In this document: positions 17,608 through 26,559 of the stretch, in pieces
Position numbering within the stretch: the stretch's first letter is position 1
How the letters are laid out: each line of letters opens with the position of its first letter
Assembly (NCBI GenBank): GCA_020073005.1
Contig: JAIQFX010000035.1
Span: forward strand, 1 to 48,081
Length of the DNA stretch: 48,081 nucleotides
Direction: 5' to 3'
Origin: Terriglobia bacterium
GTDB lineage: Bacteria; Acidobacteriota; Vicinamibacteria; Vicinamibacterales; CAVVIG01
Notes under the pieces: model-generated
Database searches by the model: none
Seen by the model: the letters and a program-made list of their open reading frames with translations, nothing else
What the model was told of the DNA's origin: nothing
Translations under genes and position numbers: made by a program

Positions 17608-19548
17608 TCACGACTCCTGCCTCACGCCGACCTGCGCGTCCAGCATCTCACGCACTTTGCGCGCAAGCCGATCCGGCGTGAACGGTTTCTGCAGGAAGCC
17701 TGCGCGGCCGCCGATCGTGCCCAGCCGCGTGGCGAGATGACTGGTGAACCCGGAGACGTACAGCACTTTCAGCGACGGGCGGCGGCTCAGGAGCCGCTGC
17801 GCCAGATCCGGACCGTTCAACCCGGGCATGATCACGTCGCTCAGGAGCAAGTCGATGGCGCCCGTGTGTGCCTCTTCGATCCTGACCGCATCGGCGCCGT
17901 CGCGCGCGGCGAGGGCGATGTACCCCAGGTCTTCGAGCACTCTGACCATGAGATCGCGCACGGCGGCTTGATCTTCGGCCACGAGCACGGTCTCGGTGCC
18001 GTGAAGCTCCGCTTGCGGCCGGACGCGTTCGGACGCGTGCTGCGGCGCCTCGTGCACCTGAGGGAAGTACGTCGTGACCGTCGTGCCGACGCCCACGGTG
18101 CTGGCGATCGACACGAACCCGCTGCTCTGCTTGGCGATGCCGTACACGGTCGCCAGGCCGAGGCCCGTGCCTTTGCCAAGGGGCTTGGTCGTGAAGAACG
18201 GCTCGAAGACGCGCTCGAGCAGCTCGGCCGGAATGCCGTGGCCGGTGTCCTCGACGGCGACAGACGAGTACGCGCCGGTCGCGGCGCCAGGATGTTTTCT
18301 CGCGAAGTCCGCGTCGAGCTCGACGTTGGCGGTGCGAATCGTGATGCGGCCGCCTTTCGGCATCGCGTCGCGCGCGTTGACGGCGAGGTTCATCAGGAGC
18401 TGTTCCACTTGGCCCGGATCGGCTTTGATCGCCGCCAGCGACGGCGCCGGCTCGACCACGAGCTCGACGTCCTCGCCGATGACGCGCCCGAGCATCTTCT
18501 CCAGTTCGGTCATGACCTTGTTCAAGTCGAGGACCTGCGGCGTCATGATCTGCTTGCGGCTGAACGCCAGCAGCTGGCGTGTCAGGCGGCCCGCGCGCTC
18601 GCCGGCGTCCTTGATCTCCTTGAGGTCGGCGATCACGCTCGCCTCGTGCACGCGGTCGAGCAGCAACTCCGTGAATCCCAGAATCGCCGTCAGCACGTTG
18701 TTGAAGTCGTGCGCGATGCCGCCGGCCAGACGGCCGATCGCCTCCATCTTCTGCCCCTGGTGGAACTGTTCCTCGAGCGACTTCCGCTCCGTCACGTCGC
18801 GCGCGCTCAGCACCGCGCCAATCGGCTGCTGCGCCTGGTCGTGCAGAAGCGTCCCCGCGGCCTCGAGCCACACGTAGCGGCCGTCGGCGTGCCGGCACCG
18901 GAATTCGAACCGGCCCGTCTCACGCGTACGGAGCGCCGCGCCGATCTCCGCCTGCACCCGCGCGAGGTCGGCCGGATGCACGAGCTGGAATACCGAGGTG
19001 CCGACCAGCGATTTCGGCGGGTACCCGAGCACGCGCTCGTGCGCCGGGCTCGCGTACATGTACGTCCCGTCGAGCCGCACCTGGCTCACCATGTCCGACA
19101 CGGTATCGGTGATCAATCGCAGCCGCTCTTCGTTCTGGCGGAGCGCGTCTTCCATCCGCCGGCGGGCCGTGACGTCGCGCTGGACGGCGATGAAGCCCAC
19201 GACCTGCTGCGTTTCGTCACGGATGGGATTGACCGTCGCCTCGACGTCGATCAGGACGCCCGCCTTCGTGCGATTCACGAACTCGCTGCGCGTGACCTGA
19301 CCGCCGAGGATCTGGCCCCAGAAGTCCTTGTAGAACTCGCCGCGCTGCGGGCCGCCTTTGAGCAGTCGGGGCGTCGTCTTGCCGATCACTTCCTCGGCCG
19401 TGTAGCCGTAGGTGCGCTCGAACTGGGGATTCACGAAGGTGATGACGCCTTCGCGGTCGGTCATGAATATGACTTCGCCGGAGGCGTCGACCGCCTGACG
19501 CAGTCGGGCAGGATCGTCGGCGCGCGCGCTCTCACGACTACCGGTCAA
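17608..19548 (-). CDS. Hybrid sensor histidine kinase, PAS-PAS-HisKA-HATPase-REC
   Basis: A 646-residue protein without an obvious membrane segment, so probably a cytoplasmic sensor. PAS domain 1 is at about 12-130 and PAS 2 at about 135-255 (each ends in a DVT motif). The dimerisation domain carries H280 in GRLAGGIAHDFNN, the ATPase domain has NLAVNARDAMPKGG and DTGHGIP, GKGTGLGLATVYGI, and the receiver domain near 525-640 has the acceptor in LLLSDVIMPGLNG. PAS sensors often read redox state, oxygen or small ligands; the signal here is unknown. The start is TTG with AAAGG upstream. It heads the operon with the receiver and NtrC-type genes, 1 base apart from the former. Confidence 0.93.
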   Translation of the reverse strand: MTGSRESARADDPARLRQAVDASGEVIFMTDREGVITFVNPQFERTYGYTAEEVIGKTTPRLLKGGPQRGEFYKDFWGQILGGQVTRSEFVNRTKAGVLIDVEATVNPIRDETQQVVGFIAVQRDVTARRRMEDALRQNEERLRLITDTVSDMVSQVRLDGTYMYASPAHERVLGYPPKSLVGTSVFQLVHPADLARVQAEIGAALRTRETGRFEFRCRHADGRYVWLEAAGTLLHDQAQQPIGAVLSARDVTERKSLEEQFHQGQKMEAIGRLAGGIAHDFNNVLTAILGFTELLLDRVHEASVIADLKEIKDAGERAGRLTRQLLAFSRKQIMTPQVLDLNKVMTELEKMLGRVIGEDVELVVEPAPSLAAIKADPGQVEQLLMNLAVNARDAMPKGGRITIRTANVELDADFARKHPGAATGAYSSVAVEDTGHGIPAELLERVFEPFFTTKPLGKGTGLGLATVYGIAKQSSGFVSIASTVGVGTTVTTYFPQVHEAPQHASERVRPQAELHGTETVLVAEDQAAVRDLMVRVLEDLGYIALAARDGADAVRIEEAHTGAIDLLLSDVIMPGLNGPDLAQRLLSRRPSLKVLYVSGFTSHLATRLGTIGGRAGFLQKPFTPDRLARKVREMLDAQVGVRQES

Positions 19549-19612
19549 GAATCGCCTTTCCGTTGAGACGTGGACTCGCCGGGGGAGGCAGCGTCCGGTC
19601 CGCGGTAGTTCA

Positions 19613-19680
19613 ATTCAAGGATACCGTATCGGTCTGTTTTGTCCCAGTGATCCCTTCAACGGTATCCGCGTTGCTTGAAT
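19613..19680. repeat. Inverted repeat upstream of the cold-shock gene
   Basis: ATTCAAG then GATACCGT (19613-19627) is matched by ACGGTATCC (19659-19667), and further out by CTTGAAT (19674-19680), with a 6-base bulge. It lies in the 168-base gap between the kinase start and the cold-shock gene. It could be an RNA leader hairpin or a protein-binding operator; neither is established. Confidence 0.65.
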
Positions 19681-19716
19681 CTTGTGCAGGCGAGGCACTG
19701 CAACGGGATTCCGGTG

Positions 19717-19914
19717 ATGACTGGCGCCATCAAGATCGTCAACAGCGCGCGCGGCTTCGGATTCATCGCCGGCGACGACGGCGTCGATTACTTCTTCCAC
19801 CGCGCCGAGCTCCTGGGATTGCCGCTCGAGGAACTGAAGGCCGGCCAGCGCGTGCGCTTCGAGACGCACATGACGAAGCGCGGACCGCGCGCGGCCGCCG
19901 TCAGCGAGGCGTGA
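19717..19914 (+). CDS. Cold-shock-domain protein
   Basis: A 65-residue single cold-shock domain that binds single-stranded nucleic acid. GFGFIAGDDG is RNP1-like and VDYFFHRAEL holds RNP2 (usual form VFFH). The family C-terminal GQRVRFETHMTKRGPRAAAV follows. The start MTGAIKIVNSARG matches the domain beginning; in-frame codons to 19675 add an unlikely extension. A long inverted repeat lies just upstream and may control it. The last 14 bases overlap the end of the convergent hydrolase gene. Confidence 0.88.
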   Translation: MTGAIKIVNSARGFGFIAGDDGVDYFFHRAELLGLPLEELKAGQRVRFETHMTKRGPRAAAVSEA

Positions 19915-20593
19915 CGATCGCGGGCAGATAGCGATCGAACCACGCGCCGGCGAGATCGGCAACACGATCCAGCGCGCCCGGCTCTTCGAACAGATGCGTG
20001 GCGCCGGGCACGATATCCAGCACGACTTCGCACGACATCCGCGCCATCGCGTCGCGATTCATCGCGATGACGTCGGTGTCCCGTCCGCCGACGATGAGCA
20101 GCGTCGGCGCGACGACGCTCGGCAGCGCGGGCCCGGCGAGATCCGGACGCCCGCCGCGCGAGACGATCGCCGCGACCTCGTGCGGCCGCGCCGCCGCGGC
20201 GACGAGCGCCGCGCCGCCGCCCGTGCTGGCGCCGAACAGACCGATCGGCAGCGCCGACGTCTCGGGCCATCGGCGCAGCCAGTCGATGATGGCGACCATC
20301 CGGCTCGCGAGCATGCCGATGTCGAAGCGCAGGTGCGCGGTCCGGCTGTCGATCGCTTCCTCGTCGGGCGTGAGCAGATCGATGAGCAGGGTCGCGAACC
20401 CGCGCTGCTGAAGCAGGCGCGCCACGTGCTGATTGCGCGTGGAGAAGCGGCTGCTGCCGCTCCCGTGCGCGAACGCGACGACACCGGCCGGAGTGGCCGG
20501 CGACGCGAGGTCGCCGAACAGCGACAACGCGCCGAAGGGCACGCGGACCGACGTCAGGGTCCGCGCGTCGTGCGAACGGGACGCGGTTGTCAT
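19901..20593 (-). CDS. Alpha/beta hydrolase
   Basis: A 230-residue dienelactone-hydrolase-like enzyme. VVAFAHGSGSSRFS forms the oxyanion region, LFGASTGGGAAL the nucleophile elbow (Ser), LLIVGGRDTDV the acid, and VPGATHLFEEPG the catalytic His. The triad is complete. This subfamily is often encoded beside phosphoribosyltransferases, as here, where it follows the PRT-esterase fusion with a 2-base gap. The substrate is unknown. It is the last gene of the leftward groEL operon, so probably co-expressed under stress. Confidence 0.85.
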   Translation of the reverse strand: MTTASRSHDARTLTSVRVPFGALSLFGDLASPATPAGVVAFAHGSGSSRFSTRNQHVARLLQQRGFATLLIDLLTPDEEAIDSRTAHLRFDIGMLASRMVAIIDWLRRWPETSALPIGLFGASTGGGAALVAAAARPHEVAAIVSRGGRPDLAGPALPSVVAPTLLIVGGRDTDVIAMNRDAMARMSCEVVLDIVPGATHLFEEPGALDRVADLAGAWFDRYLPAIVTPR

Positions 20594-20595
20594 GG

Positions 20596-22614
20596 TCAGA
20601 GTCCGGACGGGTAGGTCTCGGCGACCTCACCCGCCTCCCAGTGCACCGTGCGTTCGAGCGGCTCGACGGCCCGCGTTTCGTCGAAGTGCAGCACGTAGTC
20701 GAACTGCTCGGCGAGCCGCGCGTGGAAGTAGTGGCTGCGCCGTTCCGTCTGCGGCGCGTAGATGACGCCGATCGCCCGCTCGAGCAGCGGCCCGGCGAGG
20801 GCCGACGCCAGCTCGAGGTCGGTCCGGAGCGGGAGCAGGAAGCGCGGCACGCCGGCGTCGTGGAACAGCTTCTCGTAACTGCCGGCGAGCGCCGGGCGGA
20901 CATGGCGTCGATGCGCGGGGCCGTCCCACTCGGTCGCGGCTGTCACCGTGCCCGTGTAGGTCGTGAATCCGACGTTCACGGCGGCGGCGCCGAATCGCTC
21001 GCGTACGAGCTGACCGACGTTCAGCTCGCCGCTCTGCCCCATTTCCGTCGCGCGCGCGTCGCCCAGATGCGAGTTGTGCGCCCACACGACGACTCGCGCC
21101 GGCCGCTGCGCATGTCCGTGGTGTCCGGCTTCAGCCGGACTCAGAAAATCCACCAGCTCGTGCAGCGTTTCCGCCATGTGCTGATCGCGGAGGTTCCACG
21201 AATCGGCGCGCCCCTGGAACATCGTCCGGTAGTACGCCTCGGCGTTTCTGACGAGCCGCGCGTTCTGCGCCGCGAAGAAGTAGTCGTCGCGCGCCACGCG
21301 GCCGTCGCGGCTGGCGTACTCGGCGCGCAGGCGGTGCAGCTCGAGGAGCTGCGAGACGACCTCGCGCTCGCACGTCGCGGTGAGCCCGATGCTGGCCGCG
21401 TAGCCGTACTCCTGCATCTCGTTCCCGAAGCGGTCGAAGCACGCGTAGCGGGAGCGCGCGCGGAGCGCCGCCTCGCGGTCGACCTTGTCGAGATACGCGA
21501 CGACGGCTTCCATCGACGCGCGCAGGCTGTACAGATCGAGGCCGTAGAATCCGGCCCGCGCCTCGGCGGGCTTCGTCTCATTGTGCGCGCGCAGCCAGCC
21601 GACGAAATCGAGCACGTCGGCGTTGCGCCACATCCACGCCGGGAAGCGCTCGAAGCCGCCGAGCGCGTCGACGCTGTCGTCGTCGGCGCTCGCGCCGCGA
21701 ACGTAGCGGTTCACGCGGTACGCGTCGGGCCAGTCGGCTTCGACCGCGACGGCCGTGAACCCTTTCTCCGCGATCAGACGCTCGGTGATGAACGCGCGCT
21801 CGCGATAGAACTCGTGCGTGCCGTGCGACGCCTCGCCGATCAGGACGACCTTGGCGTCGCCGATGCCCTCGAGCAGCGCGTCGTAATCCTTCGTGCCGCC
21901 GGCGAGCGGCAGCGCCCGGCGCCGGATCACGGCAGCGACGTCAGGCGTCCCCGCCACCGGCGCTTTTTTTGGCGAGATGCCCTGCGCGGCCGCGAGCAGC
22001 CGCCGCACCTCGTCGTCGCTCGTCTGGTCGAACGCGTCGTACCAGAGCCCGACGGCCTGGAACGGCTCCGGCATCGACAGGCATTCGACCTTGTCGGCGA
22101 GACGGCCGAGCCGCTCGCACGTGTCGCGCGCGCCGACCGGCACGGCCACCGTAATCGACGCCGGTCCGTGTTGCCGCAGCGCAAGGATCGCCGCCTGCAT
22201 CGAAGATCCGGTCGCGAGCCCGTCGTCGACGAGGATGACGTGGCGATCGCGCACGTTCGGCGCCAGCCGGCCGCCGCGGTACTCCCGATCGCGGCGCTCG
22301 AGCTCCATGCGCTCGCGGACGGCGACCTGCTGCACGAGCGCGCGCGGGATGTTCAGATCGCGGATCAGGTCTTCGCTCAGGACCTCGATGCCGCCCGCCG
22401 CGATCGCGCCCATCGCGAGCTCGGCATGCCCAGGCACGCCGAGCTTGCGGACCAGAAACACGTCAAGCGGCAGCGAAAGGCTCGTCGCGACCTCGAACGC
22501 GACCGGCACGCCGCCGCGCGGCAGCGCGAGAACGATCGTGTCCGAGCGCCTCGCGTGCCGCTCCAGTCGCGCCGCAAGCTGCCGCCCGGCGTCCGTCCGA
22601 TTCTTGAAACGCAC
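20596..22614 (-). CDS. Phosphoribosyltransferase-erythromycin esterase fusion
   Basis: A 672-residue two-domain protein. Residues 1-215 form a type I phosphoribosyltransferase with the PRPP loop VILVDDGLATGSS near 125-137. Residues from about 230 on are the erythromycin-esterase-like domain (VVLIGEASHGTHEFYRER; AVAVEADWPDAYRVNRYV; VVVWAHNSHLGDARATEM). The same fusion is known in Mycobacterium tuberculosis Rv2030c, a DosR dormancy-regulon gene; its reaction is not defined, and macrolide resistance should not be assumed. The start is GTG with GGAGG 5 bases upstream. A REP-like palindrome (21123-21140) sits in frame, encoding the loop SPAEAGHH before VVVWAHNSH. Confidence 0.9.
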   Translation of the reverse strand: MRFKNRTDAGRQLAARLERHARRSDTIVLALPRGGVPVAFEVATSLSLPLDVFLVRKLGVPGHAELAMGAIAAGGIEVLSEDLIRDLNIPRALVQQVAVRERMELERRDREYRGGRLAPNVRDRHVILVDDGLATGSSMQAAILALRQHGPASITVAVPVGARDTCERLGRLADKVECLSMPEPFQAVGLWYDAFDQTSDDEVRRLLAAAQGISPKKAPVAGTPDVAAVIRRRALPLAGGTKDYDALLEGIGDAKVVLIGEASHGTHEFYRERAFITERLIAEKGFTAVAVEADWPDAYRVNRYVRGASADDDSVDALGGFERFPAWMWRNADVLDFVGWLRAHNETKPAEARAGFYGLDLYSLRASMEAVVAYLDKVDREAALRARSRYACFDRFGNEMQEYGYAASIGLTATCEREVVSQLLELHRLRAEYASRDGRVARDDYFFAAQNARLVRNAEAYYRTMFQGRADSWNLRDQHMAETLHELVDFLSPAEAGHHGHAQRPARVVVWAHNSHLGDARATEMGQSGELNVGQLVRERFGAAAVNVGFTTYTGTVTAATEWDGPAHRRHVRPALAGSYEKLFHDAGVPRFLLPLRTDLELASALAGPLLERAIGVIYAPQTERRSHYFHARLAEQFDYVLHFDETRAVEPLERTVHWEAGEVAETYPSGL
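21123..21140. repeat. REP-like palindrome B inside the PRT-esterase gene
   Basis: GTCCGGCTTCAGCCGGAC, identical to 4838-4855 and 14387-14404, read in frame on the minus strand as part of LSPAEAGHH. The open frame is maintained. Confidence 0.9.
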
Positions 22615-22623
22615 GGTGGCCTC

Positions 22624-23073
22624 CTACACGAGCACGGGGTGACGCCGGCAGATGCCCTTCAGCGCCGCGACAATGTCCTCGCTCGTCGGCGCGCCGCGGC
22701 GGTCTGACGTCCGCACGATGTCGTCGATCGAGAGGACGCCGTGCGGATGGCCCGACCTGTCGAGCACCGGCAGACGGCGGACCTGGTGTTTCGCCATCGT
22801 CGCCAGCGCCGTCGTCAACGGCTCGTCCACGAAGCACGAGTACACGGGGGACGACATCGTGTCGCTGACCGCGATGTGCGTGACGGCGCGCTGCGTCACA
22901 TGCGCCGCCTTGCACACGTCGCGATCGGTGAGGACGCCGACCAGCGTCCCGTGCATGTCGACCACGGGGATGAAGCCGCACTCGCGATCCGCCATGATCC
23001 TGATCGCGGTCGAGAGGGGCTCTTCCGGCGCGCACGCGCCGAATTCAGTGGTCATGATGTCCTTGACGGTCAT
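22624..23073 (-). CDS. CBS-domain pair protein
   Basis: A 149-residue protein of two CBS motifs forming one adenylate-binding module: MTVKDIMTTEFGACAPEEPL to GVLTDRDVC, then VSDTMSSPVYSCFVDEPL to GVLSIDDIV. Such stand-alone pairs bind AMP, ATP or other nucleotides and sense energy charge; the mycobacterial dormancy protein Rv2626c (Hrp1) has the same architecture. The start overlaps the upstream gene stop by 4 bases, and the PRT-esterase gene begins 9 bases downstream. It probably acts within this operon, partner unknown. Confidence 0.9.
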   Translation of the reverse strand: MTVKDIMTTEFGACAPEEPLSTAIRIMADRECGFIPVVDMHGTLVGVLTDRDVCKAAHVTQRAVTHIAVSDTMSSPVYSCFVDEPLTTALATMAKHQVRRLPVLDRSGHPHGVLSIDDIVRTSDRRGAPTSEDIVAALKGICRRHPVLV

Positions 23074-23411
23074 ACCTCACCTGCCTTCCGTCGCATTCTT
23101 GTGGCACACGCGATGCCGCAGCCAATCATGCCGAGCACGACGCCGGCGCCAAAGGCCAGGCCGATGGCGGCAAACGGCGCGCGCTTGATCTTGTACTCGG
23201 CCGTGTCGCGCATATCCGCGAGATCGCGGACGCCGCGCGTCACCGCCCGTTTCGCCGCGTGCACGCCGTCCTCGACGGCGTCCGACGCGATCGACGTGAA
23301 CACCTTAGCTTCATGCGCCGCGTGCGCGGCCTGCCGGACCGCGTTCATCACGCGCACGCCCGTGCCAGCGGTCTCGCTGGCGCGCGGCGGGTCGAGGGTT
23401 GCTGTCGCCAT
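23070..23411 (-). CDS. Small membrane-anchored protein, unknown
   Basis: A 113-residue protein, helical and rich in Ala, Arg and His in the first 70 residues (VRQAAHAAHEAKVFTSIASD). One membrane span near the C-terminus follows (FAAIGLAFGAGVVLGMIGCG), then a basic tail. The layout resembles DUF883/ElaB-type proteins that anchor an amphipathic helix to the membrane, some of which associate with stationary-phase ribosomes, but the match is only in layout. The ATG has AGGAG 6 bases upstream. It lies 15 bases after groEL and overlaps the CBS gene, so is part of the operon. Confidence 0.7.
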   Translation of the reverse strand: MATATLDPPRASETAGTGVRVMNAVRQAAHAAHEAKVFTSIASDAVEDGVHAAKRAVTRGVRDLADMRDTAEYKIKRAPFAAIGLAFGAGVVLGMIGCGIACATRMRRKAGEV

Positions 23412-23426
23412 GTTCGGCTCCTGTCC

Positions 23427-25043
23427 TCACGCCGCTTCGGGCTCGGCGTGCTCCGTCTTGGGTTCCGGTACTTCGGTCAGCGTGGCCTCGGTCAGCAGCA
23501 GCACGCTGGCGACCGACACCGCGTTCTCGAGCGCGATGCGCACGACTTTCGTCGGATCGATGATGCCGGCCTCGGTGAGATCGACGTAGCGCCCGCAGCT
23601 GGCGTCGAACCCGAACGCGCCCGTTCCGACGCGCATGCGATCGACGACGACGCCGCCGTCGACGCCCGAGTTCTCGCCGATCTGCCGCGCCGGCGCTTCG
23701 AGCGCGCGCTTGAGGATGAGCACGCCCGTGCGCTCGTCGCCCTCGCACGCCGCGGCCTCGCGGTCGACGCGATCGAGCGTCCGCAGCAGCGCCAGACCGC
23801 CGCCCGGCACGATGCCTTCGGCCATCGCCGCCTTCGTGGAGCTGATCGCGTCCTCGAACGCTTCGCGGCGGTTCTTCATCTCCGCCTCGGACGGCGCGCC
23901 CACGCGGATCACGGCCACGCCGCCCGTCAGCTTGGCCAGCCGCTCTTCCAGCTTCTCGCGGTCGTAGTCCGACGTCACCGTCTTGATCTGCTCGCGAATC
24001 TCGTTCGCGCGCCCGGTGATCGCGTCCTTCGCGCCGCCGCCGCCCACGATCGTCGTCGAGTCCTTGTCGACGACGACGCGCTTGGCCTTGCCGAGGTCGG
24101 GCAGCGTCACGTTCGCCAGCTTGATGCCGAGCTCTTCCGCGATGAGCCGCCCGCCGGTGAGGATCGCGAGATCCTCGAGCATCGCGCGCCGCCGATCGCC
24201 GAAGCCCGGCGCCTTGACGGCCACGCACGGCAGGATGCCGCGGACTTTGTTGACGACCAGCGTCGCCAGCGCGTCGCCTTCGATGTCGTCGGCGATCACG
24301 AGCAGCGCCTTCCCGCTCTTCGCGATCTGCTCGAGCACGGGCAGCAGGTCGGCCATCGTCGCGATCTTTTTCTCGTACAGAAGGATGACCGGATCCTCGA
24401 GCACGGCCTTCATCTTCTCCGGGTCGGTGATGAAGTACGGCGAGAGATACCCGCGGTCGAGCCGCATGCCTTCGACGACTTCGACGTTGGTCTCGGTGCC
24501 CTTGGCTTCCTCCACCGACGTCGTGCCTTCCGCGCCGACGCGTTCGAGCGCGCCGGCGACGAGCTCGCCGATCGTCGCGTCGTTGTGCGCGGAGATCGTC
24601 GCCACCTGCGCGCGCTGCTTGTGATCCGTGACCGGGCGCGACAGCGTCTTCAGTTCGGCGACCACGACGCCCAGCGCGCGATCGAGGCCGCGCTTCAGAT
24701 CGATGGCGCTCGCGCCGGCCGCGATGTTCCGCACGCCTTCGGAGAAGATCGCCGCCGCCAGCAGCGTCGACGTCGTCGTGCCGTCGCCGACCAGATCGCC
24801 CGTGCGCTCGGCGGCCTCGCGGATCACCTGGGCGCCGAGGTTCTCTTCGTGATCGGCCAGTTCGAATTCCTTCGCGATCGTCACGCCGTCGTTGCAGACA
24901 ATCGGACGTCCCCACTTCTTTTCGATCAGGACGCACTTGGACTTCGGACCCAGCGTGACGCGAAGCGCGTCGGTCAGCGCCAGCGCTCCGCGGAGGATTT
25001 TTTCCCGTGCTGCGGATTGGACGAGAAGGTGCTTGTGTGCCAC
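23427..25043 (-). CDS. groL: Chaperonin GroEL, lone copy
   Basis: A 538-residue chaperonin subunit that refolds proteins in the cytoplasm with ATP. It has [14 protein letters not shown], the nucleotide-binding [24 protein letters not shown] in the apical domain, [25 protein letters not shown] with the ATPase Asp, and the C-terminal [10 protein letters not shown] block. No groES is beside it. The tail ends [16 protein letters not shown] rather than the flexible Gly-Gly-Met repeats of housekeeping GroEL, suggesting a second, specialised copy. The GTG at 25043 has GGAGG 6 bases upstream; a longer frame to 25214 runs through the promoter region. A sigma-54-type promoter lies 86-99 bases upstream. 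Confidence 0.95.
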   Translation of the reverse strand: MAHKHLLVQSAAREKILRGALALTDALRVTLGPKSKCVLIEKKWGRPIVCNDGVTIAKEFELADHEENLGAQVIREAAERTGDLVGDGTTTSTLLAAAIFSEGVRNIAAGASAIDLKRGLDRALGVVVAELKTLSRPVTDHKQRAQVATISAHNDATIGELVAGALERVGAEGTTSVEEAKGTETNVEVVEGMRLDRGYLSPYFITDPEKMKAVLEDPVILLYEKKIATMADLLPVLEQIAKSGKALLVIADDIEGDALATLVVNKVRGILPCVAVKAPGFGDRRRAMLEDLAILTGGRLIAEELGIKLANVTLPDLGKAKRVVVDKDSTTIVGGGGAKDAITGRANEIREQIKTVTSDYDREKLEERLAKLTGGVAVIRVGAPSEAEMKNRREAFEDAISSTKAAMAEGIVPGGGLALLRTLDRVDREAAACEGDERTGVLILKRALEAPARQIGENSGVDGGVVVDRMRVGTGAFGFDASCGRYVDLTEAGIIDPTKVVRIALENAVSVASVLLLTEATLTEVPEPKTEHAEPEAA

Positions 25044-25128
25044 GACCGCCTCCCGGTGGTCTGAGAGCTTCGGCTCGAGGGCCAATCGCCGGTTTCCCGG
25101 TGAACGGCCCGCCAACATTACAAGTGCT

Positions 25129-25142
25129 GCAATTGCCCTGCC
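25129..25142 (-). promoter_or_regulatory. Sigma-54-type promoter for the groEL operon
   Basis: On the minus strand AAGGCAG-GGCAA-TTGCA has GG (25142-25141), ten bases, then GC (25130-25129), the exact -24/-12 spacing. The predicted transcript start is near 25117, 74 bases before the groEL GTG. It is back to back with the promoter at 25174-25187. Confidence 0.75.
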
Positions 25143-25173
25143 TTGGAATGGGGCGCAGACGTCGAGGCCGCGC

Positions 25174-25187
25174 GGCACTCGCTTTGC
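25174..25187 (+). promoter_or_regulatory. Sigma-54-type promoter for cfa
   Basis: CGGCAC-TCGCT-TTGCG has GG (25174-25175), ten bases, then GC (25186-25187). The predicted start near 25199 leaves a short leader containing AGGAG (25201-25205) before the ATG at 25213. Confidence 0.75.
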
Positions 25188-25212
25188 GTGTACTGACGCG
25201 AGGAGCGCCGCC

Positions 25213-26559
25213 ATGATTTCCTTCGCCGCGCCCGAAACAGAGGTTGTCGGTCCGATCAGATCGGCTCCGGTTCCCGCCGCCGCGTCGACCGACGCGGCCG
25301 TCCACGCCAGCCTGAGGATTTTTCAGCGCCTCACGCGCGGGTATCCGACGCCGGATTTCTCGCTCAGGTTCTGGGACGACTCGGTCTGGACGCCGGACTC
25401 CGCGGTCGCGCCGCGCTTCACCGTCGTCCTTCACCATCCGGGCGCGCTGCGCCGGATGTTCCTGCATCACTCGCAGGTCGAGCTCGGCGAAGCGTTTCTC
25501 GCCCGCGACTTCGCGATCGAGGGCGATCTCGAATCCAGCTTCCGGCTGGCGGATCATCTGACCGCGGACGTGTCGCTGGGCGATCGGCTGTGGACCGCGC
25601 AGGCGCTCCTGTCGCTGCCGGCGGGTACGCCGGCCGATCCCGGGTGGCACGCCGCCGACGTCCACGGCGCCCGCCACTCGCCGTCGCGGGACCGCCAGAC
25701 GGTGACGTATCACTACGACACCTCGAACGAGTTCTTCGCGACGTGGCTCGATCCCGCGATGGTGTACTCCTGCGCGTACTTCTCGAATCCGATGGAGGAC
25801 CTCGAGACGGCGCAGCGGCGGAAGCTCGACTACATCTGCCGGAAGCTCCGGCTCCAGCGCGGCGAGCGTCTGCTCGACATCGGCTGCGGCTGGGGCGGTC
25901 TGCTGATCCACGCCGCGCGGCATTTCGGCGTGGAGGCCGCCGGCATCACGCTGAGCGAGCCGCAGGCCCTCCTCGCGCGCAGCCGCATCGGCGAGGCCGG
26001 ACTCGGCGACGCGTGCCGCGTCGAGGTGCGCGATTATCGCGAGATGCCGGGCGACGGCGCGTTCGACAAGATCGCCAGCGTCGGCATGGTCGAGCACGTG
26101 GGCATGGCGCGGCTGCCCGAGTACTTCCGCGCGGCGTGGCGGCTGTTGCGGCCGGGCGGCGCGTTTCTCCTGCACGGCATCGGCGAGACGCCGGTGTCGA
26201 AGGCGCGGCGGGGTCCCTCGTTCGCCGATCACTACGTCTTTCCCGACTCCGAGCTGCCCGGCCTCGGCTCGCTGGCCGACGCGGCCGAGGCGGTCGGTTT
26301 CGAAGTGCGCGACGTCGAGAACCTCCGCGAACACTACGTCCTGACGCTGCGCAGCTGGCGCGAGCGTCTCGAGCTGAATCGCGCGGCCGCCGTGCGGGCC
26401 GCGGGCGAGAGCGCGTACGAGCTCTGGCGGCTGTTCATAGCCGGCTCCGCATATCGATTCCGGATCGGCCATTACCTGCTCTACCAGACGCTGCTCGTGA
26501 AACCCGACCACGGCGCGAGCCACGTACCGCTCACGCGCCACGATTGGTATCCGTTATGA
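25213..26559 (+). CDS. cfa: Cyclopropane-fatty-acyl-phospholipid synthase
   Basis: A 448-residue SAM-dependent enzyme that adds a methylene bridge to unsaturated acyl chains of membrane lipids, a classic stationary-phase and stress modification. The lipid-binding N-terminal region ([29 protein letters not shown]) is followed by [27 protein letters not shown], the SAM motif [12 protein letters not shown] and [14 protein letters not shown]. The C-terminal [10 protein letters not shown]-like [12 protein letters not shown] is also present. AGGAG sits 7 bases before the ATG. It shares the divergent sigma-54-type promoter region with groEL and overlaps the next gene by 4 bases. Confidence 0.92.
   Translation: MISFAAPETEVVGPIRSAPVPAAASTDAAVHASLRIFQRLTRGYPTPDFSLRFWDDSVWTPDSAVAPRFTVVLHHPGALRRMFLHHSQVELGEAFLARDFAIEGDLESSFRLADHLTADVSLGDRLWTAQALLSLPAGTPADPGWHAADVHGARHSPSRDRQTVTYHYDTSNEFFATWLDPAMVYSCAYFSNPMEDLETAQRRKLDYICRKLRLQRGERLLDIGCGWGGLLIHAARHFGVEAAGITLSEPQALLARSRIGEAGLGDACRVEVRDYREMPGDGAFDKIASVGMVEHVGMARLPEYFRAAWRLLRPGGAFLLHGIGETPVSKARRGPSFADHYVFPDSELPGLGSLADAAEAVGFEVRDVENLREHYVLTLRSWRERLELNRAAAVRAAGESAYELWRLFIAGSAYRFRIGHYLLYQTLLVKPDHGASHVPLTRHDWYPL

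Noticed and set aside
19549-19612. Sigma-54-type promoter before the hybrid kinase
   Set aside because: GG-N10-GC occurs, but the -12 box is CTGCC and the -24 box does not fit.
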